64,000 bases of DNA from Ottelia alismoides (Eukaryota; Streptophyta; Magnoliopsida; Alismatales; Hydrocharitaceae). Position numbers and translations under genes: made by a program. Below the pieces are notes generated by a model. The model had not been told where the DNA came from. It saw only the letters and a program-made list of their open reading frames with translations, and did not search any database. Positions 10,935 to 22,997 of this stretch are shown piece after piece. Position 1 is the stretch's first letter. Each line of letters starts with the position of its first letter. The stretch covers positions 1 to 64,000 of the forward strand of contig JAZKJV010009329.1 of assembly GCA_037367405.1 (NCBI GenBank), written 5' to 3'.

Positions 10935-13805
10935 CTACTCCTGAATCTTGCATCTGACATAGGGAGCTCCTGCATCAGGTCTCTTGGCTGGCAATCTGTT
11001 CTGAATGGCAAAACAAGTAGAATGGGTGAGCACTTGGATCTCATCTCTGTGGTTCCTCCTCTTCCTGCGGATTGTAGTCTTATCTCTCAAGCTCTTTTGG
11101 AAGCGGGGGATGTTCTCAAGTGTTTCCTGTAGAGTCAGCTGGATCTGGAATCTATCAATCATCTGATTGCTGAACTCTACCTGTTGAGTGTTTTTTGGAT
11201 TTTCTCTTTTATTTCCTTTCGCCAAGTGGAGTGCTTGAGGAAAGGGGATGGAAGGGGCCTCCTCAGATAGAGGACTAGGAAGAGTTTCCTGTGCCTGTGA
11301 AGGAATGGAATCCATACAATGATTATCATGCAACACATATGGGCCTGAAGTGGATACAGAAACCTTTCCTTTATTCATATTTTTGGTCTTTTTCTTGTTA
11401 CCACAGTCTTGAGATACAAAAGGTGGCAACACAACATGTGGGAGCTCAACAAAAGTAGAAGTGGTGGCCTCAGTACCACCAACGACATCTGACTTCGCGG
11501 CATCAGCACCGCGCTCTGGCTCTGCATCAAGTAAAATGGTGGCCTCAGCACCACCGTCTGCATCAGGTGTCACGACGGCCTCAGCACCGTCATCTAGATC
11601 TCCATCCTTGGTGGCATCAGCACCACCGTCATCAACATCATCGACAGCGACATCAGCACCACTAATCTCCTCATCTGGCACTCGTGGTTCCTCGTGTGGC
11701 TGTCGCTCAGATGAGGCGCCGATGGCTGGCATCCTACCGCTCCTAGTAGTCACGATATCAGCATCACAAAAAGAAGACGTGTCACTCAAATAATCACTAG
11801 GAGAGGTATCCTTTGTAAACTGTACCTGCTCAGACTTCCTCTTCAGATTGTTCGGATTAGGCTCAATCTGTGCAGGTATGGCGGCCTTGCCCTTGATGAT
11901 ATCCCTCATCTCCTGTCGGAACTCTCATCCATTTCCCACCGGAAGGATGCCTGCTGTTCAGAAAGCAAGCGGGTGAGGTCATCGAGCACTGGGTTCTCGA
12001 AAGCGGGTGCTTGAGAAATGAAAGTGTTCCACTGCTGGAAATGAGGTTGCTGCTGGTGGTGGGGAGGGGGCCGGGAGTATGTCTGGTGAGGCTGCTGACG
12101 TCGCCTCCACTGCTGTCCCTGATAGAAGGGACGAGGACTCGACTGATACTGCTGGTGGGCATACTGGGGTTGCTGCTGCTGGCTGTTCTGATGGCCCTAA
12201 GCTGGAGACTGTTGCTGGGATGAGGTGCCACCAGTAGTCCAACGGAATCCGGGGTGATCGCGACGGATCCCGGGCTGTTGTGGGTACCGGTCGTACCATA
12301 TCCCATTGACTTCCCTCAATGGTTCCTGCTTAATGGGGGGGTGGTGGAAGAACTGCCAGTGGCTGATCCGGCTGATAGACCACCATCTGAGTGTCCTAAG
12401 ATGGCGACGACAAAGAGTAGTGCTGTAGCTATTGGACCAGCTCTGCATGGATGTGATGGACCTGGCGGTACGTGGCAGAGGGCTGGGTGGAGCTGCTAAT
12501 GCTGGGATCATCCCGTGACCTGGGAGGCTGCTGAGTAGACGTCTGTGCCTCCTGGGTGCAAAGAATCTGCATCTTCAGGTCACTCATGGTCTTCGTCAAA
12601 AGGTCCATCTGGACAAGACCTTGACTCTGCTTCTTCTCAAGAATCTCGATGCGGTCCAACTTCTCTGAAATGATCCCCATGTCAGTAGCGATGGATTCAG
12701 CCTGAGCAACGGCTGCTGACGGAGTGTGTGTACTGGCATCGATGCGTGCAATCCTCTGATATCCAACTGCTTGTGGTGGGAGCTTCGGCTGTATGTAGAC
12801 GTAGGCTTGGGCCATGACTGTAGAATTCTCTACCATTCCCTCATAGATCTCCCAAATTGTGTCTTCTCCCTTGGAGAAGTAAGATCCACCATAAGAGGCA
12901 TTAACAAGCCCCTGCAGCTCCGGTGTCAGCCCACAGAAGAAACTCTGAACCAAGTTGGGCTTCGATATGTTGTGATGTGGACACCGGTAAATGAGCTCTC
13001 TAAAGCGATCCCAAGCCTCATGGAACTGCTCATTCAGGATCATGGTGAAGTTGCTGATCATAGCTCGTGCTGCGTTGGTCCGGCCGAGTGGATAGTACTT
13101 GTTCAAGTACTTGCGCCGGAGCTGTGCCCATGATGTGACGTACCTTCCAAGATGCTTCAGCCAATGGGCTGCTCTGTTAGCCAAGGAGAATGGGAATACA
13201 ATCATCTTGATTGTGTCCTCGTCCACCAGTCTGTTGTGGGCAGTGCTGCAAATCATCTCAAACTTCTGCAGATGGAGATGAGGCTCCTCAGTGGCTAGCC
13301 CGTGAAACTTGGGCAATAGCTTGATGGTCTGCGGGCGAAGCTCAAAGTTCCCAATAATGGGAGGAAGCTGAATCCATCGGTGGGTGAGGGTTGCCGTTGG
13401 ATTGTGCAACTGCCTCATGGTCATAGGCGACGACCTCTACTGGTTAGGTTCTCCTCCTTCGCCTGCTGCTTCTGGTGTATCTTCTCCACCGCCCTCAGGT
13501 CTGTCGTCTCTTCCCTCTTGCATCTGCGCTAGCTCTCTCATGATATCACCCATGAATACTCCCTGGTCTCTGATATGTCTCTACATGGTCTCCAGGGAAG
13601 CTAACAGTGAATTGTTGATGGCAGCTTGATCATATAGGAATGGTGGTTGTCTCTGCTCATCTGGGTGTTCCTCTCTGCCGTCCATATGTTGGGTCTCTGC
13701 AAAGGCAAAAGAACCCCTTTCAGGTGCCGTCAAATGTTCTGAGCTCTGTGCTGCACTAAACTCTGACACCACTAGACTGATGGAAGAAGAAGGGTGGTCG
13801 AGGGG
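10935..13805 (-). pseudogene. E1 gag, main part (decayed)
   Basis: The best piece (13424-12429) holds a retrotransposon gag capsid-like domain, with WLKHLGRYVTSWAQLRRKYL, KYYPLGRTN and EAWDRFRELIYRCPHH. Then comes a coiled-coil-like stretch, a Gln/Pro-rich stretch with the family motif INGIWY, and the basic C-terminus (RRKRRNHRDE) leading into protease. The piece 12511-11863 is split over three frames by small indels. The frame 11909-10935 carries an acidic Gly-Ala-Asp repeat region near 11461-11690 that the other families lack. No CCHC zinc knuckle is visible. Element C interrupts the upstream part at 13805. Confidence 0.88.
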
Positions 13806-16800
13806 TGATGGGACTAAAAATCGGTTTACGGCTTTTTAGAAGAAGAGGATGTCGGTGTAGAAAAGCCGTAAAAGGATCCTAGTCGATCAAACAAAGATCG
13901 GTTTTAGGAAAAAAATCTTACACTAATTATTTAACCAGGGAAGTATTCCTGGGTCGAACACAAGGAGGCAGAATAGGGTATTTTGAATTTTTTAAGAGGA
14001 AAATACTTTTGTGATTATTTTATCTCTTCTTAAAACGATCAAGGAAAAGCGATGATTTTTGTAGGATTTTTTATTTTTAATTTTTATTTGATTTTATTCT
14101 TTTCCAATTTTTATTTATTTTTCAAAGTAGTATTTTTCACACTATTTATTTACGATATAATAGGTGGAATATAGGTGTAATATTTGTGATACTTTATAAT
14201 AGGTGAAATGGGTGAGCAACATGCTCGAACAACACACGAAAACAAAACAAAACGGAGTCGATTGGCGACGAATCAAAACACGATAAAAACATGACAAGAA
14301 TACACGAAAAATTACTTGAAACCTTTCTGGGGTAGTTGCGTAACTACCTAAAAAATCTACGAAAAAATGTGTCAAAACTAGGTCCAAAACTCCCCTACAG
14401 GCCAGGGGTATAAGTGAAAGAAAAAGAAACAAAAAATAATGCAAAAAGGTCCTTGGCAGGGACTGTTCTGAAAGAAAACTAAAGAAATTTACATTTACGT
14501 CCCCACACGGGGACCTAAATGTAATTCTGGAAATCTTCTGGAGCGTACTTTAGCTTCTGGAAGTCGGTGGGACTTAGTATGCAATTTTCCCACCGTTTCG
14601 TCTGGATGACCGCGATTAGAATCCGAGGCGTGATCTGGATCGTCCGATGAAGACACACGTCGCAAGCCTATAGCTCGTGTGTTCTTCAACTGTTCTTGGG
14701 TGGTTGGGCAGCTGACGAAAGATGCTTCTTCACCGACTTTTCACCGGCGATTGGCGACGATTTGGAATCTCCGGTGGGGCCAGAGGGTTAGCTCCTCTAA
14801 CCCTCGAGCTCTCCCGCGGTGGAAGTCAGGCGAAAATGGCTCCGAGCGGCGGTGGAAGCTCGATGAAGACGGTGGTTCTCACTGCTATGTCCTGGAGTTA
14901 AGTTGTTGCGCCTTCTTTAGGAATGAATTGCGTGAAGATCAAAGTTCCAAATGTTGTGAAATTGCTCCTGATTGAAGTTAGATCTGCAAAGAACAAGTAT
15001 ATGTGCTCGATTCACAAGGAATCGACCGAATGTTTAGGATTTGCAAGATCGAAGAGTTGTTTCCAGAATAAATGCGAGTGTGCGTGCAAAATTCTTAAAA
15101 AAACGGAATTCGATTTGAATTTATTTGAAATGAATTAAGATTTGGTTTCGATTGGACGTCTAAGATGAATGATTAATGTTTCTAATGACAGGGCTTAACC
15201 ACGCTAATCGTGGCACGAGATTCGAGAATAAAATTGATAAAGATGGAGAAAGAGATCTGTGAAGAAGAGGTGTATTTACCTCTAATGGATACTGCGACGG
15301 TCGATCTCCGCCGGAGCTGGACGCGCGCGTGGCGGCGATGCAAGGTGGAGCTTCACCTTGGAACTTTTCCCCGACGATCCCTCTTCTATGCGGGGTAGCC
15401 TTTGGGTGCTGTCACCACCGGAGTGAGGCGGAGCGAGGTGGAGGAGATGGGAGTCGACCACTGGCAGTTTGAGCTTTGGGTGGTTGAAGGAGAGTTAGTT
15501 GCGAAATGGTGATCTTTGAATGTTTATATAAGGAGATTTTGTGAGCTCCACGCTAGATCCAATGGTGGGCGATGTAGAAGGTCGTTAGGAGGGTTGAATC
15601 AAAGGATTGGATCGTCGGAGGAGGTTATGATGTGCGCGAGATAAATAAAGGAAGTTGGCCGATCAGAACAAACTTCTAGCACTGTCTTCTTGAAGAAGAT
15701 GAACCAGGTGCTGACAAGTGTCAGCACCTGGTAGGCCAGATGTATGAATTTGCTTATAAATTATATAATAAATATTAAATAACATTATTTTAATTAAGTA
15801 TAAAAATAAGAAGTATAAATAATTTAATTATCTAATTTATGGAATAAATACTTTTTATAAATAGTTAATATTATTCGAAATATAAATATTATATTAATAA
15901 ATATGTATAGATAAATAGGTTTTGTTTTTAATTTAATAAATAAATAAATAAAAATTAACTTTATATTTTCTTAATTATTAGAATAATAAATAAGTGTTGT
16001 GTGAATTTTTGGGTATTTTAATAAATTAGTTTACATATATTAATAAATATAGGTATAAGTTATCCAGTTCATTTTTACCTATAATTTAGGGTTTTTGATT
16101 TTATTAAAATAACAAATAAGCTCCAAAAAATATGAAATAAATCAAGGTTAAATTACAAGATCATGAAAATAATTAGAAATTATAAAATTAATAAAACTAT
16201 AAATATTGTATGTTACATAAAATAAATAGCCCAGAAACCCCGTTGTCATTTGGTCCCAAAACTGACTTTTTGCAAACAGACTCCGAATTCGATGAAACCA
16301 CCTTTATTAATTAGAGAATATTATTTTATGAACTTTAAAGATGAGTAGAGTGAAATTGGAGTTCGTATGAAGAAGTTATGATGTTCGGAAGTTGAGATTT
16401 TGATAATTTACAAGTTGGATTTCTTGGCATATATATAGGATAATATTTTTAACTTATTTTTATATTTTTATATAAATTTTTAGAAATAATTAAGAAAAGA
16501 GTTTGGTGAAAAATATGTACATATAAATTAATTAAAAATCTTTGAAGTTTTGTATTTATTTAATAAATAGTGAGAGGTACATGAGGTGTGTCTTAATTTA
16601 TTTTTAGGGTTTTCTTTCCTTATCTCCCCCTACTTATTGGTTTGTCGACCAATCCATGCTGACTTGGTCTCGGAGGTTAGGCTATAAGTATACCTTGTAG
16701 TTATATTTATATTTATAAGTCATATTATACATATATGCATATATCCAATCTGCCTTCTTTTCTTTTTCTTTGTTCTTTATTTATTTACATGATTTGATGC

Positions 16801-16929
16801 TTAAAGGTGAATATTTATTCATGAATGAGGTTTTGTTAAAAGATGGGAATTAATGAATATTTACATGTATTTGTTAAGGGTTTTTAAGACAAAATGCGAC
16901 AGAAAAGTTAATGAATCATGGATTCATCA
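13806..16929 (-). repeat. C element 3' LTR
   Basis: The LTR is 3124 bp, from TGATGGGACT to GATTCATCA on the plus strand. It has a GC-rich half, a TATA box at 15523-15530, a 28-base palindrome at 15704-15731 and an AT-rich end. The block GGGTCGAACACAAGGAGG near its left edge is shared with the other families. Short ORFs within it have no family support. Confidence 0.94.
15523..15530 (-). promoter_or_regulatory. TATA box in C 3' LTR
   Basis: The minus strand reads TATATAAAC, at the position matching TATA boxes in the partner LTR and the solo LTR. A conserved AACTAACTCTCC block lies downstream. Transcription of the element would start here in the equivalent 5' LTR copy. Confidence 0.6.
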
Positions 16930-16966
16930 ACCCCCTATACTTAAACTTTGCTAGTCCCTTAGCAAA
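16930..16966 (-). other. C polypurine tract and adjacent hairpin
   Basis: The minus-strand purine tract AAGTATAGGGGGT abuts the 3' LTR. Next to it a hairpin with arms TTTGCTA and TAGCAAA and a GTCCCT-type loop repeats the E1 arrangement. Unlike the internal PPT copies at 18520-18930, this one has no complementary arm of its own. Confidence 0.82.
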
Positions 16967-18476
16967 CACTTATTTGAAAAAGTAAGTGAAAAAGAAAGTT
17001 AGAATGAATTTGTTTTCCTAAACAAATTCATGAGAACAGACATAGGACAGAGCTCGATCATGCCTGAAACAAGCATTTTGTCGGGGCCTTAACTAGGATT
17101 AGGATTTTTTCCTCAACAGTCCTCAAGTTCCACAAATCCTTATTCAAGATCACTTCATCAGCTAGTTCAGACTCACTTATTCATGTCGCAAACTCTATCA
17201 GCCTTGAAGCCAATTTGTACAGTGTGTGAATTGATTTAGCTCTTCCTGCTTAAAGAAACGAAGAAATCATCCATCCCGACTATACACTTCTATGGCTTCC
17301 TCATCCCGCTACTCTTTCCTCGGGGAGGGAGGTATTCCCTTCTGAGGTCAGTTCTACTATGTCCACAATCGAGTATAGAGAGAAAGTAGAAGAATGAGAA
17401 AAGAAGTGGAGTGCGACCAGTGTAGACGCATCTCCTTGTGAAGCTTAACCGGTGTAGCTAAGTCTCCACTAAGATGTGCAGGCATTTTTGGTGGAAGCTT
17501 GGACCATTGTGGTCGTATTTGGTGGCTTCTTCTTTGATTTTACTTTGTAATTTGCTTGCACTGCATTCATCTTTTTATGCCTCGACGGATATAACATCTT
17601 TTTATTCCGTCCCTTTTTTGAGGTCTTAGAAAAATTGTTTCAGCATATCCTTCCCTCATCCGAAGCAACTATCGCAACCCCAATATCTCCCATCTTTATA
17701 CGTCAATGCCGCAAAGATAAGGATATAAACGCACTACCAAGATGTACTGCCCTTCGTATGCATGTGTTCAAGATTGGTTCACTGGTGTAGAGTTGTACGG
17801 ATGACACCAAATGGTCTACTTAAGCACATATGACTTGATTTCCCGAATATGGTCTTATGGAACTCAAAAATTTTAAATCAAAAGACCTGAAGAGTCTAAA
17901 TTCCAGATCCTAACTAGGCTCCTTACAATGACAGTTAAAGGCTGTAATCAAGCTCCATCCTTTAGACTAGACTCAACTCTTAGTTCCAGAAATCAAACTT
18001 ATTCTGAAAAATGCAAATGCAAATGCAACCATGTTTTTGTGAAGTATATTTTCTGAATTTTACTTACTTTTTATGAATTTTATGGCTTTTGTAATTTTTA
18101 TGACTTTTAGGACTTTGTATTTTTTATGGATTTTATGATTTTTATAAGCAAGTTTTTGTATATGAATTTTACAAGATATATTTTATTTGGGTTAAATATC
18201 TAATGTATTTTACAGATTTTATCTACAAGGGATTTTACAAGGATTAAATGATTTTTATACATGTTTTAATAAATAAGATTTTAAATAAGTATTATACAAA
18301 TTTTAAATGCCTATTTTAAATACATATTTTAATTACAGATTTTAAATACAAGTTTTAAACATATTTTACTTATTTACAAGGATTTTATAAGTAATAAATA
18401 TATATATACATGGATTTTAAATTAACCCTTACCCACTTTTTATGGATTTTATAGATATAGAAAATACATAAAAGTA
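16967..18476 (-). other. C 3' noncoding region
   Basis: No gene is seen. Conserved blocks shared with E1 and F3 occur in the same order: CTCGGGGAGGGAGGTATTCC near 17320-17342, CCAGTGTAGACGCATCTCC near 17416, and GAGGTCTTAGAAAAATTG near 17620. From about 18060 to 18480 the sequence is low-complexity T/A-rich (repeats of TTTTATGGATTTTA type). This is where an env-like ORF would be expected in some Athila relatives. Confidence 0.68.
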
Positions 18477-18930
18477 TGAGTTATGGACAAAAGTATATAT
18501 ACAATATATACGCACCCCCTATACTTAGCTTATGTTATGTCCTCATAGCGTCAAAAGAGACAAAGGAGGGCATAACTCATGCTAAGTAAAAGTGGGTGAA
18601 AAAGAATAAAGAGTACAAGTCAGTCAACCCCCCTATACTTACGATCAGGTCATCGTAAGTATAACGGAAGAGCAAAAATGAGGTGATCGAGTAAAAAGAA
18701 TATACAACGAAAGATCAAAAGGAATAAAGAAAATGAAATCATCGAAATCACTCGGTCCCCCCTATACTTAGGATAAGGCATCCTAAGTATAGAAAAGAGT
18801 GTAGCCAAAAATCGGAGACCAGTGATTTGTGAAAAAGAAAGGCTATACAAAAGAATCAGAACAAAATATAAAACGTCAATCAACGAACAATCGGTCCCCC
18901 CTATACTTAGGATCTGGTATCCTAAGCATA
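18477..18930 (-). repeat. C array of four PPT-hairpin modules
   Basis: Hairpins lie at 18520-18588 (long, imperfect), 18634-18663, 18763-18791 and 18902-18930, each preceded on the plus strand by four to six C's. The second has TTACGAT/ATCGTAA where the others have TTAGGAT/ATCCTAA, a compensated base-pair swap. The last has one A-C mismatch on the plus strand, which is a U-G wobble in element-sense RNA. The lead-in block around 18477-18515 with GTATATATAC-like repeats is shared with E1 and F3. Confidence 0.85.
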
Positions 18931-19094
18931 GAAGACGAGCAAAAATAGGGACGATTGTGGTATACGAAGAATATACAAGTGTTACGGATCTCCAGAAATC
19001 GAATGGCTCAAAAGAATTTGTACAGGATGAGATGAAGTGAAAGAATGATCATAAATCCTGTACAAAATAGATCACTTCAGTACAAGCCAGATGA

Positions 19095-20800
19095 TCAGTA
19101 ATCTCGACGAAGTGCTTCAACATCTTCCCGTTAATCATGAACGGTTCTGCACCAGGTGACACATCTGATATTGCTATATTCCATTGTCATGCATCGTTCT
19201 GACTATGTAAGGTCCTTCCCACTTGCTTTTTAATTTGACAGGAAAAATTCTCAATCTCGCATTGAACAACCAGACTTTCTGCCCCGGGACAAAGATCTTG
19301 TGTCGAATATGTCTGTCATGCCATTTCTTCACTTTGTCCTTATAAATGAGTGTGTTCTCGTATGCTTGATTTCGAATCTCTACCAGCTCATTCATATCTA
19401 TCTTTCTCTTGGCTCCTACTTTTTGTGTATCCAGTAAAATTTCTTGAATAGCCCATTCAGATTTGTGCATGATCTCTACGGCCAAATGGCACGGCTTTCC
19501 ATAAACCAATCTAAATGGTGAAGTACCTAAGGGAGTTTTGTATGCAGTATGACATACCCAACGAACCTGATCTAGAAGTTGTGACTAGTTCTTCCTATCC
19601 GAGTACTAATTTCTGGAGAATTGATTTCACCTCCCTATTTGAAACTTCAGCCATGCCGTTCGTCTGTGGGTGGTAAGGAGAAGCTACTCTGTGATCAATG
19701 TTGTATTTCTTCACTAGGTTTTTGACCTCCTTATTAATGAAATGGCTACCCCCATCTAAAATAAGAATCTGTGGGATCCCGAACCGTGAAATAATGTGTT
19801 CCCTTAGGAACTTGCAAACTATCTTACCGTCTGTGGTTCGTGCGGGTATAGCCTCCACCCATCTACTAACATAGTCTACAGCGAGAAGAATGTACTCAAA
19901 GCCGCTGCTAGAAGGAAACAATCCCATGAAATCTATGCCCCATGCGTAAAAGATCTCGTAAATAATGACGGGTCGCATCGGCATTGCATCTCTAGCACTG
20001 ACTGTCCCTACTGCTCTCTGACAATCTGGGCAACCCTTCACAAATGTGCAGGCATCTCTAGTAAGAGTTGGCCACCATAATCCACTCTGAAGTACCTTCT
20101 GCGATATCTTCTTCCCTGAATGATGTCCCCCTACCTCTAAAGAATGACAGAAAGTGAGGACACTATTATATTCCTCCTGAGGAATACAACGTCTATAAAC
20201 ACACTCTGGTCCTTCACGAAAAAGAATCGGATCCTCCCAATGGTAGTATCGTTCCTCAGAAACTAGTTTATCAACTCGATTCATTGGCCAACCTTGAGGA
20301 CTCTTCTGTGTGACCAGAAAATTGACTATATCTGCATACCATGGGAGTTCGGTAACTGCAAAGATGCTCTCGTCAGGAAATCTCTCTGCAATCTCTGCCG
20401 TGTACTCATCTGAAGGTTGTTCTGTTTGTAATCGGGAGAGGTGATCAACTACCACATTCTTTACCCCAGGTTTATCTTTAATGTCCAAATCAAAATCCTG
20501 AAGTAATAGAATCCATCTAAGAAGGCATGCCTTAGCATCCTTCTTTTCCATCCAAAACCGGATAGCTGAATGATCTGTGTAGATTGTGATTGTTGAACCA
20601 AGAAGATAGGATCGGAATTTATCTAGAGTGAATACCACTGCCGACATTTCCTTTTCTGTCACTGTGTAATTGCGTTGAGCATCATCTAGTGTTTTGCTGG
20701 CATAGTGGATAGCGATGGGAAGTCCATTCCTCCTCTGTCCTAATACAACCCCGATGCAAAATCTGAAGCATCTGTCATGATCTCGAAGGGTAGAGACCAA
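19095..20800 (-). pseudogene. C RNase H and integrase (frameshifted)
   Basis: The frame 20800-19595 encodes most of RNase H (TVTEKEM, TDHSA, VDHLS) and then integrase. The zinc-binding domain is complete (HSLEVGGHHSG...CPDC). The catalytic core keeps all three acidic residues: GIDF, ILDGG and GMAEVSN. The start is out of frame with RT, so the first RNase H Asp segment is garbled near 20760-20800. A stop follows KSILQKLV, and the C-terminal domain continues in another frame (19509-19174: KKWHDRHIRHKIFVPGQKVW, SKWEGPYIV). It then shifts again near 19175. The catalytic residues survive, but the reading frame is broken at three places or more. Confidence 0.9.
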
Positions 20801-21993
20801 TCAGGCGGCTGTAGGACAGGAGCACTGATAATCTTTTCTTTCAAAGTGAGGAAGGCATTAAGACATTTATCATTTAACAAGAACTCAATGTCTTTGCCTA
20901 ATAATTCAGTTAACGGTCGGGCGTTCTTGGAGAAGTCTTGGATAAACCTTCAGTAAAAACCGACATGCCCGAGAAATGACCGTAATTGTTTGATGCTGGA
21001 TGGTGGTTTGAGTCGCTTGATGACATCCACCTTGGCAGGGTCAACCTCCATACCTCGCTGGAAGATGACGTGCCCCAACACGATCCCATGTGTAACCATA
21101 AAATGGCTCTTTTCCCAGGACAGAACGAGATCTACCTCACAGCACTTTCGAAGAACCTGGTCTAGGTGCGCTAAACAATCGTCAAATGACTCACCATAGA
21201 CCGAAAAATCATCCATAAAGACCTCTAGAAAATCACCGACCATATCCGGAAAAATAGCAAGCATACACCTCTGGAAAGTAGCAGGAGCGCTGCACAATCC
21301 AAAGGGCATCCGTCTAAAGGCATACGTGCCGAAAGGACATGTGAAGGTGGTTTTCTCCTGGTCTTCAGGAGCAATTGATACCTGGTTGTATCCGAAATAA
21401 CCTTCAAGGAAACAGAAGTACTCCTTCCCTACCAACCGTTCTATAACCTGGTCTATAAAAGGCAACGGGAAGTGGTCCTTCTTCGTCGCGACGTTCAATT
21501 TTCTATAATCAACGCATACCCGCCACGACGTGGTCACTCTCTTTGGAATCTCCTCTCCACTCTCATTCTTGATCATTTGAATTCCTATCTTCTTCGGGAC
21601 AATATGTAATGGGCTAACCCATTCAGAGTTGGAGATGGGATAAATGAAGCCTGCATCGCACCATTTTGTAATCTCTTTCTTGACAACTTCTCGTAAAACC
21701 GGATTCAACCTACGCTGAAACTCTCTGGAGGGTTTGCTGTCATGATCGAGATATATATGATGAGAACACAAAGCAGGATTAATCTCGTGGAGATCAGATA
21801 CAATCCACCCAATAGCTTTGCGGTTTCTTTCTAGAACCTCCATCAAACGAGATTCTTGTTCGTCGGTCAAAGATGAACTGATAATGACCAGAAACTGTCG
21901 ATGTGGACCCGCAAGGAAGGCATACTTTATATTTGGTGGAAAAGTCTTTAATTCTGGTAAGGTAGATTCTGGCTCTGCTGAAACCTCATCCAT
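20801..21993 (-). pseudogene. C reverse transcriptase (stop and frameshift)
   Basis: The frame 21993-20950 carries nearly the whole RT: fingers (SREFQRRLNPVLREVVKKEI), the WRVCVDYRKLN motif, PFGLCSAPATFQRCM and the active site VFMDDFSVYG. It stops at 20950-20952, where the codon after GHVGFY is TGA. F3 has Arg at this place, so a CGA to TGA change is likely. The few connection residues between 20949 and 20801 remain readable before a frameshift into RNase H. Upstream is an acidic linker (about 22283-21994) without a recognised domain. Confidence 0.9.
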
Positions 21994-22283
21994 CTGTGTA
22001 CGGGGATCTGTATTGGTTGTGGATTTGTCTGCGATTTGGTATCCACCATTTCAATGTGCTCTAGAGTCGGACTACACAAGATGTTCAAGACATCATCCGA
22101 CTCGCTACTATGCTCATCCTCAGACTGATCAGAGGAAAACAACTCAGCTAAATGAAATTCGGTCTCTAGATCATCTGAAGTGGAGGAATTGTGTAAGATC
22201 TCTGAATCTGAAAGGTATGCAATAAAATCCTTAGAAATCTGATCCCTTTGCTTCTCATCATCCAGACTAAAATATAAAGTTCC

Positions 22284-22997
22284 TTATGAAGAATCGCCCC
22301 CTGTAATCTCGAACCCGTCCTCTGTTAAGCACTCTTGGGTCTCTACTTGATATCTTTCGAGGTCGTCAAGACGGACCTCATCCATGTAATCGCATGTGGC
22401 TAAAGTACTCAAAAAATCAGAAGATGCATCACTAGATGTGTTGGATTCTCTCGCCATCTCTATATGTACCTTCTCGCCCTCGGCGTGAAAAAATACCTTC
22501 CTCATATCATAATCAAAGAGAGCCTTTGTGGTCGCTAAGAAAGGCCTCCCAAGAATGATTGGGGTAAGGTGTAACTGTGTAGGGAAATCCATGTCCAGGA
22601 CCGTAAAGTCCACTGGGAATTGTAGACCCTGCACGATTACGATAACGTTCCATAATATACCCTTAGTTCTCTTTACAGATCTATCAGCAAACTGAAGGAT
22701 CACGCGGGATTTGTAAAGAGGTCCTAACTCGAGCTTATCGAGTAAAGAAGAGGGTATCAGATTGATCGATATCAAAGTGCGGTCGAATTCAGCTTTTATG
22801 ATCTCACATCTGACATAATGTGCACCTGAGTCTTTCTTCTTCTTCGGTAACTTATTCTGAATAGCACAAGATGTAGCCTTAGTCAAAACATGTTTCTCTG
22901 TACGGGATCTCTTTTTCCTACGTATGGTGCATCGGTTTTTCAATTGATTCTTAAGCGTAGGAAAATGATCTAAGGCATCATGAAGCGTGATCTTCAA
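22284..22997 (-). pseudogene. C protease and linker, catalytic site deleted
   Basis: An open minus-strand frame of 237 codons begins in the basic gag C-terminus (TIRRKKRSR) and runs through the retropepsin to an acidic linker. The fold motifs LQFADRSVKRTKG, FPVDFTVLDMDFP and IILGRPFLATTKA are intact. At the active site F3 has TLLDNGSSIN, while this copy reads TLISIN. Four codons including the catalytic Asp are missing in frame, near 22768-22773. Although open, this protein cannot be an active protease. Confidence 0.85.
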
